Shown here one piece after another: positions 7,382 to 13,803 of a stretch of DNA of 34,892 nucleotides. Under the pieces are notes generated by a model that saw nothing but the letters and a program-made list of their open reading frames with translations, was not told the origin of the DNA and did not search any database. Made by a program: the position numbers and the translations under genes. Each line of letters opens with the position of its first letter. The stretch's first letter is position 1. The DNA is taken from NCBI RefSeq assembly GCF_000383235.1, contig NZ_KB910966.1, positions 1-34,892 on the forward strand, in the 5' to 3' direction. The stretch comes from Bacillus sp. 123MFChir2 (lineage in GTDB: Bacteria; Bacillota; Bacilli; Bacillales; Bacillaceae_G).

Positions 7382-8350
7382 ATGAAACAAAGAGTCTACA
7401 TTGCAGAAAAAGTTCCTGCATTTGTTGAAGAATATATTGCTGAGCATTATGAATATGAAAAATGGGATAGTAATGAAAAAATCCCACGCCATATCTTATT
7501 AGAGAAAATAAAAGATAAACATGGACTATTAAACTTTGGGGCTATTATTGATGATGAATTACTCGAAGCAGCTCCGCAGTTGAAAGTAGTAAGTAACATT
7601 TCTGTCGGCTATGATAACTTCGATATCGCAGCCATGAAGCAAAGAGACGTAATTGGAACGAATACACCATACGTATTAGATGATACTGTTGCTGACCTTG
7701 TCTTTGCATTAATGTTATCTGCATCTCGCCGCGTTTGTGAACTTGATCGTTATGTAAAGTCAGGAAAATGGAATGCGGAAATTAGCAAAGAGCATTTCGG
7801 CTTAGATGTTCACCATCAAACGATTGGAATTATCGGTATGGGCCGCATCGGCGAAGTCGTTGCAAAACGCGCAAAATTCGGCTTCGATATGGACGTTTTA
7901 TACTATAATCGAAGCCGTAAAGAAAAAGCAGAACAGGAGATTGGCGCAACATATTGCGAATTAGAAACGTTACTGCAAAAAGCAGATTTTATTGTCCTTC
8001 TAACACCATTAACAGAAGAAACGTATCATTTAATCGGGGAAAAAGAATTTAATATAATGAGGGAAACAGCCATTTTTATTAATGCATCCCGCGGGAAAAC
8101 AGTAAATGAGACTGCATTAATTGAAGCGCTGCAGCAAAAGAAAATTTTCGCAGCAGGCATTGATACATTTACACAAGAACCAATTGAAAAGGATAACCCG
8201 TTGTTATCTCTACAAAATGTCGTGACGCTCCCTCACATTGGTTCTGCGACCTTAAAAACACGCCGAACTATGGCAATGACAGCAGCAAAAAATTTAGTTA
8301 CTGGACTGCAAGGGAAGACACCGCCAAACGTTGTGAATGAACTAAAATAA
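7382..8350 (+). CDS. D-isomer-specific 2-hydroxyacid dehydrogenase (glyoxylate/hydroxypyruvate reductase type)
   Basis: The 322-residue protein is an NAD(P)H-dependent reductase of 2-oxo acids. The nucleotide-binding motif is GMGRIG (152-157), and the catalytic triad is complete: Arg237 in NASRGK, Glu266 in TQEPI and His285 in LPHIGSAT. The family covers glyoxylate, hydroxypyruvate and 2-ketogluconate reductases; the sequence alone does not settle which substrate is used. The residue after the Rossmann beta-2 strand is NRSRK, which suggests NADPH rather than NADH. The ATG follows GAAAGGGG. It is divergent from alaR and ends at a strong hairpin. Confidence 0.92.
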   Translation: MKQRVYIAEKVPAFVEEYIAEHYEYEKWDSNEKIPRHILLEKIKDKHGLLNFGAIIDDELLEAAPQLKVVSNISVGYDNFDIAAMKQRDVIGTNTPYVLDDTVADLVFALMLSASRRVCELDRYVKSGKWNAEISKEHFGLDVHHQTIGIIGMGRIGEVVAKRAKFGFDMDVLYYNRSRKEKAEQEIGATYCELETLLQKADFIVLLTPLTEETYHLIGEKEFNIMRETAIFINASRGKTVNETALIEALQQKKIFAAGIDTFTQEPIEKDNPLLSLQNVVTLPHIGSATLKTRRTMAMTAAKNLVTGLQGKTPPNVVNELK

Positions 8351-8389
8351 TGAGAAAGCGCCTGTTTACCAAAACAGGCGCTTCTCATT
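8349..8389 (+). terminator. Terminator hairpin after the dehydrogenase
   Basis: AATGAGAAAGCGCCTGTTT (8349-8367) pairs with AAACAGGCGCTTCTCATT (8372-8389) with one bulged A. It begins at the stop codon. The tail is AT-rich (ATTCATACTCTTTTTG) rather than a pure U-run. Confidence 0.65.
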
Positions 8390-8454
8390 ATTCATACTCT
8401 TTTTGTAACTACTCAGCTATACCTTTTAGAGATTTAGAAAAGGGGATGATTTTA

Positions 8455-8589
8455 GTGAAAGTGTGTCTTTCTATTACTGATAAATTCATTTTTTGGCATA
8501 TAGACTGTTGTCATGCAAACACAAGAGGAGCCTGCACGTATTGTCTACTTTTGTTTTCAAACCTTGCACGTGGCACGAAAAGGACCTGA
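8455..8589 (+). other. Doubtful 44-codon ORF running into a repeat
   Basis: A GTG at 8455 has a fair ribosome binding site (AAAAGGGGATGA) and opens 44 codons beginning VKVCLSITDKFIFW. Most of the frame lies inside repeat copy A and ends there. It may be the start of a gene cut off by the repeat, or chance. I do not recognise the protein and would not count it as a real gene. Confidence 0.2.
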
Positions 8590-8686
8590 CCGCTCCTATG
8601 CATTGCCAGTCCCCCTCGCCCATTTTTAAAAATACTTTTCTTCCTTTTTTAATAGGAATGTATAAGTCAACCTTTGCTTTTCCTTC
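8478..8686 (+). repeat. Dispersed MITE-like repeat, copy A
   Basis: This is one of four copies. It shares GGCATATAGACTGTTGTCATGCA (8494-8516) with copies B and D, and a core with TTTTGTTTTCAAACC, GCACGTGGCA and CTGACC...GCCAG around 8550-8612. It is the most divergent and longest copy. The right end (TAAGTCAACCTTTG read forward) is the reverse of AAGTTGACTT at the start of copy D. It sits between the dehydrogenase and yugF. Both-strand ORFs of about 69 codons here are by-products. Confidence 0.75.
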
Positions 8687-8727
8687 TCGTTTCAACTAGG
8701 ATAATTCCAACTCAAAAAGGAGATGAT

Positions 8728-8820
8728 ATGAACAAAAAACAACGGAGTGATGAAGATGGAAAACGAAGTTCAACTCCCTCACTTCACCTTTTCTACAAGA
8801 GGGATGACGATTCATTATGA
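8728..8820 (+). CDS. Possible 30-residue upstream ORF overlapping yugF
   Basis: An ATG at 8728 follows AAAAAGGAG at an ideal distance and opens a 30-codon frame, MNKKQRSDEDGKRSSTPSLH and onward, which overlaps the first 65 nt of yugF in another frame. The ribosome binding site is at least as good as that of yugF, so this could be a leader peptide that couples or tunes yugF translation, or the relic of an older start. Confidence 0.3.
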   Translation: MNKKQRSDEDGKRSSTPSLHLFYKRDDDSL

Positions 8821-9595
8821 GCTCTACCAGTCTTTCGATTCCGAAGAAAAGCCAACTTTTGTTTTAATTCACGGGTTTCTCTCTTCAACCTTTAGTTATC
8901 GGCGTCTCATTCCCCTTTTAACAAAGCAAGGAAATGTGATTGCCCTAGACCTACCGCCATTTGGAAAAAGCGATAAATCGTTTCATTTCACATACTCTTA
9001 TGGGAATCTCGCAACGATTGTCATTGAGCTTATCGAACATTTACAAACAAAACACGTTATTTTAGTAGGCCATTCAATGGGAGGACAAATTGCATTATAT
9101 GTAAACAAATTACGGCCTGACTTAATTCAAAAGACGGTTCTTTTATGCAGTTCAAGTTATTTATCGCGGGCGAAACTGCCGCTTATCTATACTTCCTATT
9201 TACCGTTCTTTCATTTATACGTAAAAAATTGGATTGTAAGGAGAGGTATCATCCATAACTTAATGAATGTTGTTCACGATCATTCTTTAATCGATGATGA
9301 AATGATGCAAGGCTATGCAGCACCTTTTTATGATAATCGCATCTTTCCTGCACTCACACGCATGATTCGCGATCGTGAAGGAGACTTAACATCAAAAGAA
9401 CTGCAAAAGATCTCAACACCTACTTTGCTTATTTGGGGAGAAAAAGATCGTGTTGTTCCTATTGAAGTTGGACACCGCCTGCATAATGACCTACCGCATT
9501 CACACTTTATTTCTTATGAAAACACAGGACATTTATTACCTGAAGAAAAACCAGAGCATGTATGCGAAGAAATTATAACGTTCTTAGCTAATTAA
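8756..9595 (+). CDS. yugF: Alpha/beta-fold hydrolase YugF
   Basis: This 279-residue protein is a standard alpha/beta hydrolase. It has an oxyanion-hole motif LIHGFLSS (about 37-44), the nucleophile elbow GHSMGG with Ser107, Asp231 in WGEKDRVVP and His259 in NTGHLLPEEKP, so the catalytic triad is complete. No signal peptide is present, and the natural substrate is unknown. I chose the ATG at 8756 because CGGAGTG lies just upstream; the GTG at 8747 lies within that site. Its neighbours yugE and alaR/alaT match the B. subtilis region. It ends at a symmetric terminator shared with yugE. Confidence 0.9.
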   Translation: MENEVQLPHFTFSTRGMTIHYELYQSFDSEEKPTFVLIHGFLSSTFSYRRLIPLLTKQGNVIALDLPPFGKSDKSFHFTYSYGNLATIVIELIEHLQTKHVILVGHSMGGQIALYVNKLRPDLIQKTVLLCSSSYLSRAKLPLIYTSYLPFFHLYVKNWIVRRGIIHNLMNVVHDHSLIDDEMMQGYAAPFYDNRIFPALTRMIRDREGDLTSKELQKISTPTLLIWGEKDRVVPIEVGHRLHNDLPHSHFISYENTGHLLPEEKPEHVCEEIITFLAN

Positions 9596-9601
9596 CCTAA
9601 A

Positions 9602-9635
9602 ATAAGAAGCGGGTATCGAAAAGCCCGCTTCTTAT
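9602..9635. terminator. Bidirectional terminator between yugF and yugE
   Basis: ATAAGAAGCGGG (9602-9613) pairs perfectly with CCCGCTTCTTAT (9624-9635) across a 10-nt loop. It sits between the 3' ends of the two convergent genes. Confidence 0.8.
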
Positions 9636-9657
9636 ACCCTTGCTATTCAATAAGAAC

Positions 9658-9909
9658 TTATAGACTACAACTTCCACCATCTTTTAATAACAACAACTGT
9701 TCTGCTAACCATTGACACTTTTCAATAGGTAATGTTCTATCAAATGATATTAAATAAATGTGCTGTATTTTCTTTGCGATATATTTCGCATCATCAAATG
9801 TACTTACAATGTAGACGATGTCGCTTGCTTCCGTTTCATAAAATTCCGGACCCATTTGAAACGGATCCCAATTCTTCACAAAGTCTATCATCTTCTCATA
9901 TGCCCCCAT
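9658..9909 (-). CDS. yugE: DUF1871 family protein YugE
   Basis: This 83-residue soluble protein matches the small DUF1871 family typified by B. subtilis YugE. Visible features are the N-terminal helix (YEKMIDFVKNWDPF), a central VSTFDDAKYIAKKIQHIY and a terminal helix ending in LLLKDGGSCSL. The function is unknown. The ATG follows GGTGGGGA. The position beside yugF and patB-type sequence matches the yug region. Confidence 0.82.
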   Translation of the reverse strand: MGAYEKMIDFVKNWDPFQMGPEFYETEASDIVYIVSTFDDAKYIAKKIQHIYLISFDRTLPIEKCQWLAEQLLLLKDGGSCSL

Positions 9910-10024
9910 ACATTCCCCACCTTTTCCATATTTTCCACTTTTCTTTATCGTATCATATCAGCTATGCTAGAAGAAATGTAAGAATATTCAGTTTTTTTAA
10001 TCGTTATTGAAAGGAGTAACAAAT

Positions 10025-10562
10025 ATGGGGAACTTTAGCGAAGCGAACTGTGACATGCATCGCCCAAAGTAAAACATTTAATATCGCTGGGCTGCAAGCA
10101 TCGGTTATTATTATTCCAAGTGAAAAGCTACGAGATGCCTTTACCGCTGTACAGCATCGCCAAGGCTTTCATGGTTTAAACACATTTGCTTACGCAGCAA
10201 TGCAAAGTGCGTACACAGAATGCAATGAATGGCTAGCAGATCTGTTATCTTATATAGAAGAGAATGCTCGATTTGCATGTGACTTTATTAAACAGCATAT
10301 TCCAAAACTATCCGTCATTCAGCCTGATGGTACGTTCTTACTTTGGATTGACTGCTCCAAACTTGGACTAACACAAAGTGAACGAATGAAATTATTAGAG
10401 ACAAAAGGAAAAATTATTGTAGAGCCTGAAGAAAAATTTGGTACTGGTGGTGAGCAGCACATTCGTTTAAATATCGGCTGTCCACGCTCCGTATTAGAAG
10501 ATGCGCTTCGCCGCTTACAATGTACCTTTTCATGCAATTCCAAGGAAAAGTTATCTATGTGA
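10025..10562 (+). pseudogene. patB: Remnant of PatB/MalY-type aminotransferase (N-terminal ~220 codons lost)
   Basis: The frame from about 10029 to 10562 encodes the C-terminal ~175 residues of a PatB/MalY-like PLP enzyme (cystathionine beta-lyase/aminotransferase). The Schiff-base lysine region TCIAQSKTFNIAGLQ is present, where family members have APSKT, and the C-terminal GTGGEQHIRLNIGCPR contains the substrate-carboxylate arginine. The large N-terminal cofactor domain is missing. A good ribosome binding site and ATG (10025) remain directly in front, but that frame stops after 15 codons and is out of phase with the homology. This fits an internal deletion that joined the original start to a position just before the active-site lysine. 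A short product from the GTG at 10050 could be made but could not form a normal active site. Confidence 0.8.
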
Positions 10563-10581
10563 CTTGAATATAGTTATTATA

Positions 10582-10618
10582 GTAAAAGAGCTGAAAATGT
10601 TCTTTCCAGCTCTTTTAC
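10582..10618. terminator. Bidirectional terminator between patB remnant and 10615 gene
   Basis: GTAAAAGAGCTG (10582-10593) pairs perfectly with CAGCTCTTTTAC (10607-10618) around a 13-nt loop, with U-rich tails on both strands. It overlaps the stop of the minus-strand gene. Confidence 0.8.
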
Positions 10619-11109
10619 TTATCGGTTCTTTTAGCTTTTATCGGTATCCACACTTCTTCTTTTGCGTTTACATCGTCCGGGCGATAATTATCGTCCATAA
10701 CTTCAAAGTGTTCCCTTAAGTCTAAACTATAATTGGAATTTGGTAACCACTCTTGAAAAATATACTGGAATGTGCTCAAATCAGCTGCTGTTCCTTGATG
10801 TATAAAAACAGCATATAAACCTCCCGCTAGCGTATACGTGGATAGTTCTGAAGAAGTATCTGTTTCGAAATGTTCCACCTCAACAGCAGCCCATTTTTCA
10901 TAACTATAGTTCATATCACTTAAATTCAAAGGCGTTTTTAACACCTTTATAGAAAGGAAACAGGAGTTACTTCTGTATGGGATACGATTTCTTAATGGCA
11001 TAAATGTTTTCCATATTCCCGTTGTGACTTCGGAATCTTTTGCAAAGGTCGTTTCTTTCTTAATTCCAACAATTTTTTTTGCTGGGATACTTATTATTTT
11101 AGGCTCCAT
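10615..11109 (-). CDS. GyrI-like / AraC effector-binding domain protein
   Basis: This 164-residue protein consists of a single GyrI-like (AraC effector-binding) domain. It has the opening pattern PKIISIPAKKIVGIKKET, the central YTLAGGLYAVFIHQG and the closing acidic QEWLPNSNYSLDLREHFE. Such stand-alone domains bind small hydrophobic or cationic ligands or act as gyrase-inhibitor-like proteins; the ligand here is unknown, and there is no DNA-binding domain. I chose the ATG at 11109 because GAGAGGAAAG precedes it and the domain starts there; a longer frame to 11193 has no convincing start. It is flanked by terminators and probably monocistronic. Confidence 0.82.
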   Translation of the reverse strand: MEPKIISIPAKKIVGIKKETTFAKDSEVTTGIWKTFMPLRNRIPYRSNSCFLSIKVLKTPLNLSDMNYSYEKWAAVEVEHFETDTSSELSTYTLAGGLYAVFIHQGTAADLSTFQYIFQEWLPNSNYSLDLREHFEVMDDNYRPDDVNAKEEVWIPIKAKRTDK

Positions 11110-11252
11110 TCTCTTCTTTCCTCTCATCCTTACTATCCAACATGAATACCTATATTTCAAAAGTTGTTCCAGAGGCTTTCCTACAAAAGACAACTTTAAA
11201 GACTGTATACGCTTATCATATATTTCCTTTTCTACTTATGCCATCAAAATAT

Positions 11253-11288
11253 AGAAAGGCCGCCATAATTTTTTCTAGGCGACCTTTC
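11253..11288 (-). terminator. Terminator after sodC
   Basis: On the minus strand AGAAAGGTCGCC pairs with GGCGGCCTTTCT (12 bp, one G-U) around a 12-nt AT-rich loop, followed by ATATTTTG. The G-U only pairs in the minus-strand RNA, which fits termination of sodC. Confidence 0.7.
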
Positions 11289-11304
11289 TAACTTCCGGTT
11301 TTCT

Positions 11305-11853
11305 TTACTTTTCTTTTTCCTTTTTTTGATCCGAAGCTTTTTTCACAATGACACCGCATGCAATTCGTTTCCCCGAATTTCCAGCTGGTTGTGTCATCCC
11401 ATCGTCTGCACTTTCCGTAATAATAAGTGATGCACCGTCTTTTCTATTCATCGTTGTTTTTCCTTCTTTTAAGCTCACTTGCGGTGCCGTAATATCCACC
11501 TTAATCTTTCCTTCGCCATCTGCAATCACATTCGGCAAATCTCCATTTTCAAACCCTTTTGAGTTTAATAACCCATGCTTCTTATTATTTGGATTAAAAT
11601 GGCCACCGGCAGAAATAAAGTCCGGTGCTTGACATTGCCCTACTTCATGAATATGTAATCCGTGCACACCAGGTGTAAGCCCCTCTGCTTTAATCGAAAT
11701 CTTTACTCCACTTGATTGCTGAGTAACCTTCGCCGTTCCTACTTGATCCCCAGAAGCATTATACAGCTTCACATCTATTTCTTTCGGGTTCCCTTTCGCA
11801 CATCCAGCAAAGAGGATCGCTGCAAAACATCCCAACACGAGTTGCTTTTTCAT
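11305..11853 (-). CDS. sodC: SodC-like lipoprotein (Cu/Zn superoxide dismutase family, some ligands replaced)
   Basis: This 182-residue protein is exported as a lipoprotein: MKKQLVLGCFAAILFAGC ends in the lipobox LFAGC with Cys18 as the lipidated residue. The rest is a Cu/Zn-SOD domain. Metal ligands HIH (in GLHIHEVGQC), bridging His in GGHFNP and His in KKHG are present, as are the two disulfide cysteines (VGQC, IACG). However, the zinc His of the usual H-x-G-D is Glu (FENGDLPN), and the fourth copper His (usually in VHEKADD-like sequence) is Thr (IITESADD). Enzyme activity is therefore doubtful. The ATG at 11853 follows TTGGAGGGA; the longer frame to 11910 is not needed. A charged tail ends the protein. 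Confidence 0.9.
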   Translation of the reverse strand: MKKQLVLGCFAAILFAGCAKGNPKEIDVKLYNASGDQVGTAKVTQQSSGVKISIKAEGLTPGVHGLHIHEVGQCQAPDFISAGGHFNPNNKKHGLLNSKGFENGDLPNVIADGEGKIKVDITAPQVSLKEGKTTMNRKDGASLIITESADDGMTQPAGNSGKRIACGVIVKKASDQKKEKEK

Positions 11854-11955
11854 CCGTATTCCCTCCAAACTCATTCTATCCTTATATTGTCCGAGCCTAG
11901 AAGGAAACATACAAAAACAACTTATCCTGCATGAAAGTCAACAACTCTTCCCTAA

Positions 11956-12126
11956 TTACCGTTTTTCCATAATACGTTTTTCTACCTCTTTCAATTTTTC
12001 CGCTTCTCGCTCTGATGATTTAATAAACATACGCCACGTCGCAATTGCCCCGATTATAAATAGTACACATACAATGGCAGGTATAATATATTCTGTCTTA
12101 TCTTCCGGAAAGTATAAAGGCATCAT
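11956..12126 (-). CDS. Small single-span membrane protein, 56 residues
   Basis: This short frame encodes MMPLYFPEDKTEYIIPAI, a hydrophobic segment (about residues 14-31, VCVLFIIGAIATW), then a charged helical tail (SSEREAEKLKEVEKRIMEKR) with coiled-coil character. The start has an excellent ribosome binding site, GGGAGG, seven bases before the first ATG. A TATAAT lies at 12165-12170 on the minus strand, 40 bp upstream. I do not recognise the family. The layout, short outside, one helix, charged inside, is typical of small regulatory membrane proteins. It lies between sodC and kapB and is divergent from kapB. Confidence 0.75.
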   Translation of the reverse strand: MMPLYFPEDKTEYIIPAIVCVLFIIGAIATWRMFIKSSEREAEKLKEVEKRIMEKR

Positions 12127-12206
12127 AACGGTTCCTCCCTTTGTTCATTTCCTTGCTATAGCTAATTATACAGAAAATTCAGTCTGAATAAAACTTCCTT
12201 TCTTCT

Positions 12207-12235
12207 TTGACTCATTCTCTTCCATTGCTTACTAT
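12207..12235 (+). promoter_or_regulatory. Possible sigma-A promoter of kapB
   Basis: TTGACT (12207-12212), 17-nt spacer, TACTAT (12230-12235). It would start the message only about 12 nt before the kapB ATG, barely leaving room for the ribosome binding site, so confidence is modest. Confidence 0.4.
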
Positions 12236-12253
12236 AAAACTGAGGTGAAAAAT

Positions 12254-12637
12254 ATGAATGAAACATTCCAAATCGGCGATATTGTAACAGGTATTTATAA
12301 AACAGGTAAGTACATCGGAGAAATTACAAACGTCCGTCCGCAACATTATCTTGTAAAAGTTCTAGCTGTCGTGAAACATCCTATACAAGGCGACCTACAT
12401 AATGTAAAACAAGCCGACGTACCTTTTTTCCATGAACGCCGCGCCTTAGCATTTCGCGAACAAACAAATATCCCGCAGACAATGGTGAAACGTTACGAAG
12501 GCAATGTGCCAGGTTATAAAGAATCACTGCAAACAGCATTAACAGAGCAAATGAAGCAATTACAAGAAGATGACACTCCATTCGCAGAGCGCAGCTTACA
12601 AATGCTAGAACAATTAAAACATGATTATCAATTGTAA
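12254..12637 (+). CDS. kapB: Kinase-associated protein KapB
   Basis: This 127-residue protein matches KapB, first described in B. subtilis as a lipoprotein needed for the sporulation kinase KinB to feed the phosphorelay. The beta-rich N-terminal part has the pattern FQIGDIVTGIYKTGKYIGEI and YLVKVLAVVKHP; the C-terminal part is helical and charged. No signal peptide or lipobox is visible here, so the product should be cytoplasmic. I chose the ATG at 12254, which follows GAGGTG; the GTG at 12245 overlaps that site. No kinB gene lies next to it in this window, unlike in B. subtilis. Confidence 0.88.
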   Translation: MNETFQIGDIVTGIYKTGKYIGEITNVRPQHYLVKVLAVVKHPIQGDLHNVKQADVPFFHERRALAFREQTNIPQTMVKRYEGNVPGYKESLQTALTEQMKQLQEDDTPFAERSLQMLEQLKHDYQL

Positions 12638-12646
12638 AAACAACAA

Positions 12647-12684
12647 AACGACCAAACTACAATTAAAATTGTAATTTGGTCGTT
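12647..12684. terminator. Bidirectional terminator between kapB and kapD
   Basis: AACGACCAAA (12647-12656) pairs perfectly with TTTGGTCGTT (12675-12684), and the interior (ACAATT/AATTGT) pairs further. It separates the two convergent genes and touches the kapD stop. Confidence 0.75.
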
Positions 12685-13306
12685 ATTGTGCACTCACTCT
12701 TTTTAATACTTTTGAAAAGTCTACAAGCTCACCAAGTGTTGGAGGAGCTGGTTTTACTAAATATTGCTTATCTTTCTCCACCAGCTTAAAAATATTATAT
12801 GTCGTCATCGCATCATCTAGCGCACAGTGATGCTTACCTGTTCCAACCTTTCCGTATGCTTCAATTGCTTTCCATAACCCAGTTTGGTTTCGCTCTCCAA
12901 AAAAACGCTTATACTCTAATGATAAGTCACGACATTGTCCTGCAAATGGATAAGGGATACTTGCTGCTTCGCAATTCTGCTTTAGCACTTTCATATCCAT
13001 ATTTCCCCACGTCACAACTGTTGCACTGCAACGTTTTTCATAGTTTGCTAATCGTTCAACAAGCATTGCAAATGAAATCCCGTTGTCCACCGCTTCCTGC
13101 TGAATTCCTAAAAATGTTTTGCACCGCTCTGTTAATGCCGAAAAAGTTTCTGGTTTTACATAAGAAGAATACGTATCAACTACAACATGATTCACAACCG
13201 AGACAATTCCTACTTCAATAATTTCTGGAAAAAATCCTTTTGGTTTTTTGCGATTTTGAGGCATCGTGAACTCAAAATCTAAAAATAAAAATTGTTGTTC
13301 ATCCAT
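12683..13306 (-). CDS. kapD: KapD, DEDDh-type 3'-5' exonuclease family
   Basis: The 207-residue protein has a full DEDDh exonuclease fold: Asp10 and Glu12 in FLDFEFT (Exo I), Asp104 in WGNMDMKVL (Exo II), and His160 with Asp165 in HHCALDDAMTTYN (Exo III). In B. subtilis KapD is an inhibitor of the KinA pathway to sporulation; the nucleic-acid substrate is unknown, but the residues needed for catalysis are all here. The ATG follows GGAAGGGA. It converges on kapB, its partner by name in B. subtilis. Confidence 0.9.
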   Translation of the reverse strand: MDEQQFLFLDFEFTMPQNRKKPKGFFPEIIEVGIVSVVNHVVVDTYSSYVKPETFSALTERCKTFLGIQQEAVDNGISFAMLVERLANYEKRCSATVVTWGNMDMKVLKQNCEAASIPYPFAGQCRDLSLEYKRFFGERNQTGLWKAIEAYGKVGTGKHHCALDDAMTTYNIFKLVEKDKQYLVKPAPPTLGELVDFSKVLKRVSAQ

Positions 13307-13320
13307 ACGATCCCTTCCTT

Positions 13321-13487
13321 ATAAAGTGAAACTTCCATCAGTGAAGGGCTTCATCCCCCCCACTGATGGTTAGTTGAACCAATCGGGCATCTACGGGCAG
13401 TTGCCCCCACTTCTCTTCTTTAGAAAAGCGGAAGCGGCTCTCTCCAAATCTTGAGGTGGGGGCTTACTGCCTGCAAATAGCGGGATT
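13321..13487 (+). repeat. Full-length bcr-like structured repeat
   Basis: About 167 bp with strong internal pairing. CCATCAGTG (13336-13344) pairs with CACTGATGG (about 13360-13368). Further in, GGGCAGTTGCCCCCACTTC pairs with GAGGTGGGGGCTTACTGCC through a 17-bp stem with small bulges, and CGGGCATC faces AGCGGGAT at the ends. It also contains AGAAAAGCGGAAGCGGCT (13423-13440), seen again near 16981. Its two ends match the short copy at 1265-1317. It is non-coding and resembles the mobile, RNA-like bcr repeats of the B. cereus group. The rest of the gap (13488-13704) shows nothing else. Confidence 0.7.
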
Positions 13488-13704
13488 AACTCTTCCATTT
13501 ACATCCAGTGTACCATAACAAATAACGACGAACACTTTTGAATTTACCAATTTTAATGTAGAAACCAAATCCAAATGAAACTTTCACTTCATACATTCCA
13601 TAAGGTGTATCTTATATATATGTCAAATAGCTGCAAATATTTTCAAAAACAAGAAAATGGCTTAATTCATTTTTGCAGAAAATATGACAAAACTGAGGCT
13701 TTCA

Positions 13705-13734
13705 TTTACAGCATACATTTTTCTACTTTATAAT
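13705..13734 (+). promoter_or_regulatory. Sigma-A promoter of the ArsB/NhaD transporter gene
   Basis: TTTACA (13705-13710), 18-nt spacer, TATAAT (13729-13734). It gives a leader of about 60 nt that contains AATTG...CAATT (13741-13762), a short possible hairpin. Confidence 0.6.
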
Positions 13735-13803
13735 GACTTTAATTGTGTTTATTTCGCAATTGTATCAAATAATAAGAACAACTTCTGAGAGGAGATGAGA
13801 TTT

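Noticed and set aside
8455-8589. New small gene with GTG start
   Set aside because: Most of the frame is repeat sequence and it ends within it; listed only as a doubtful ORF.
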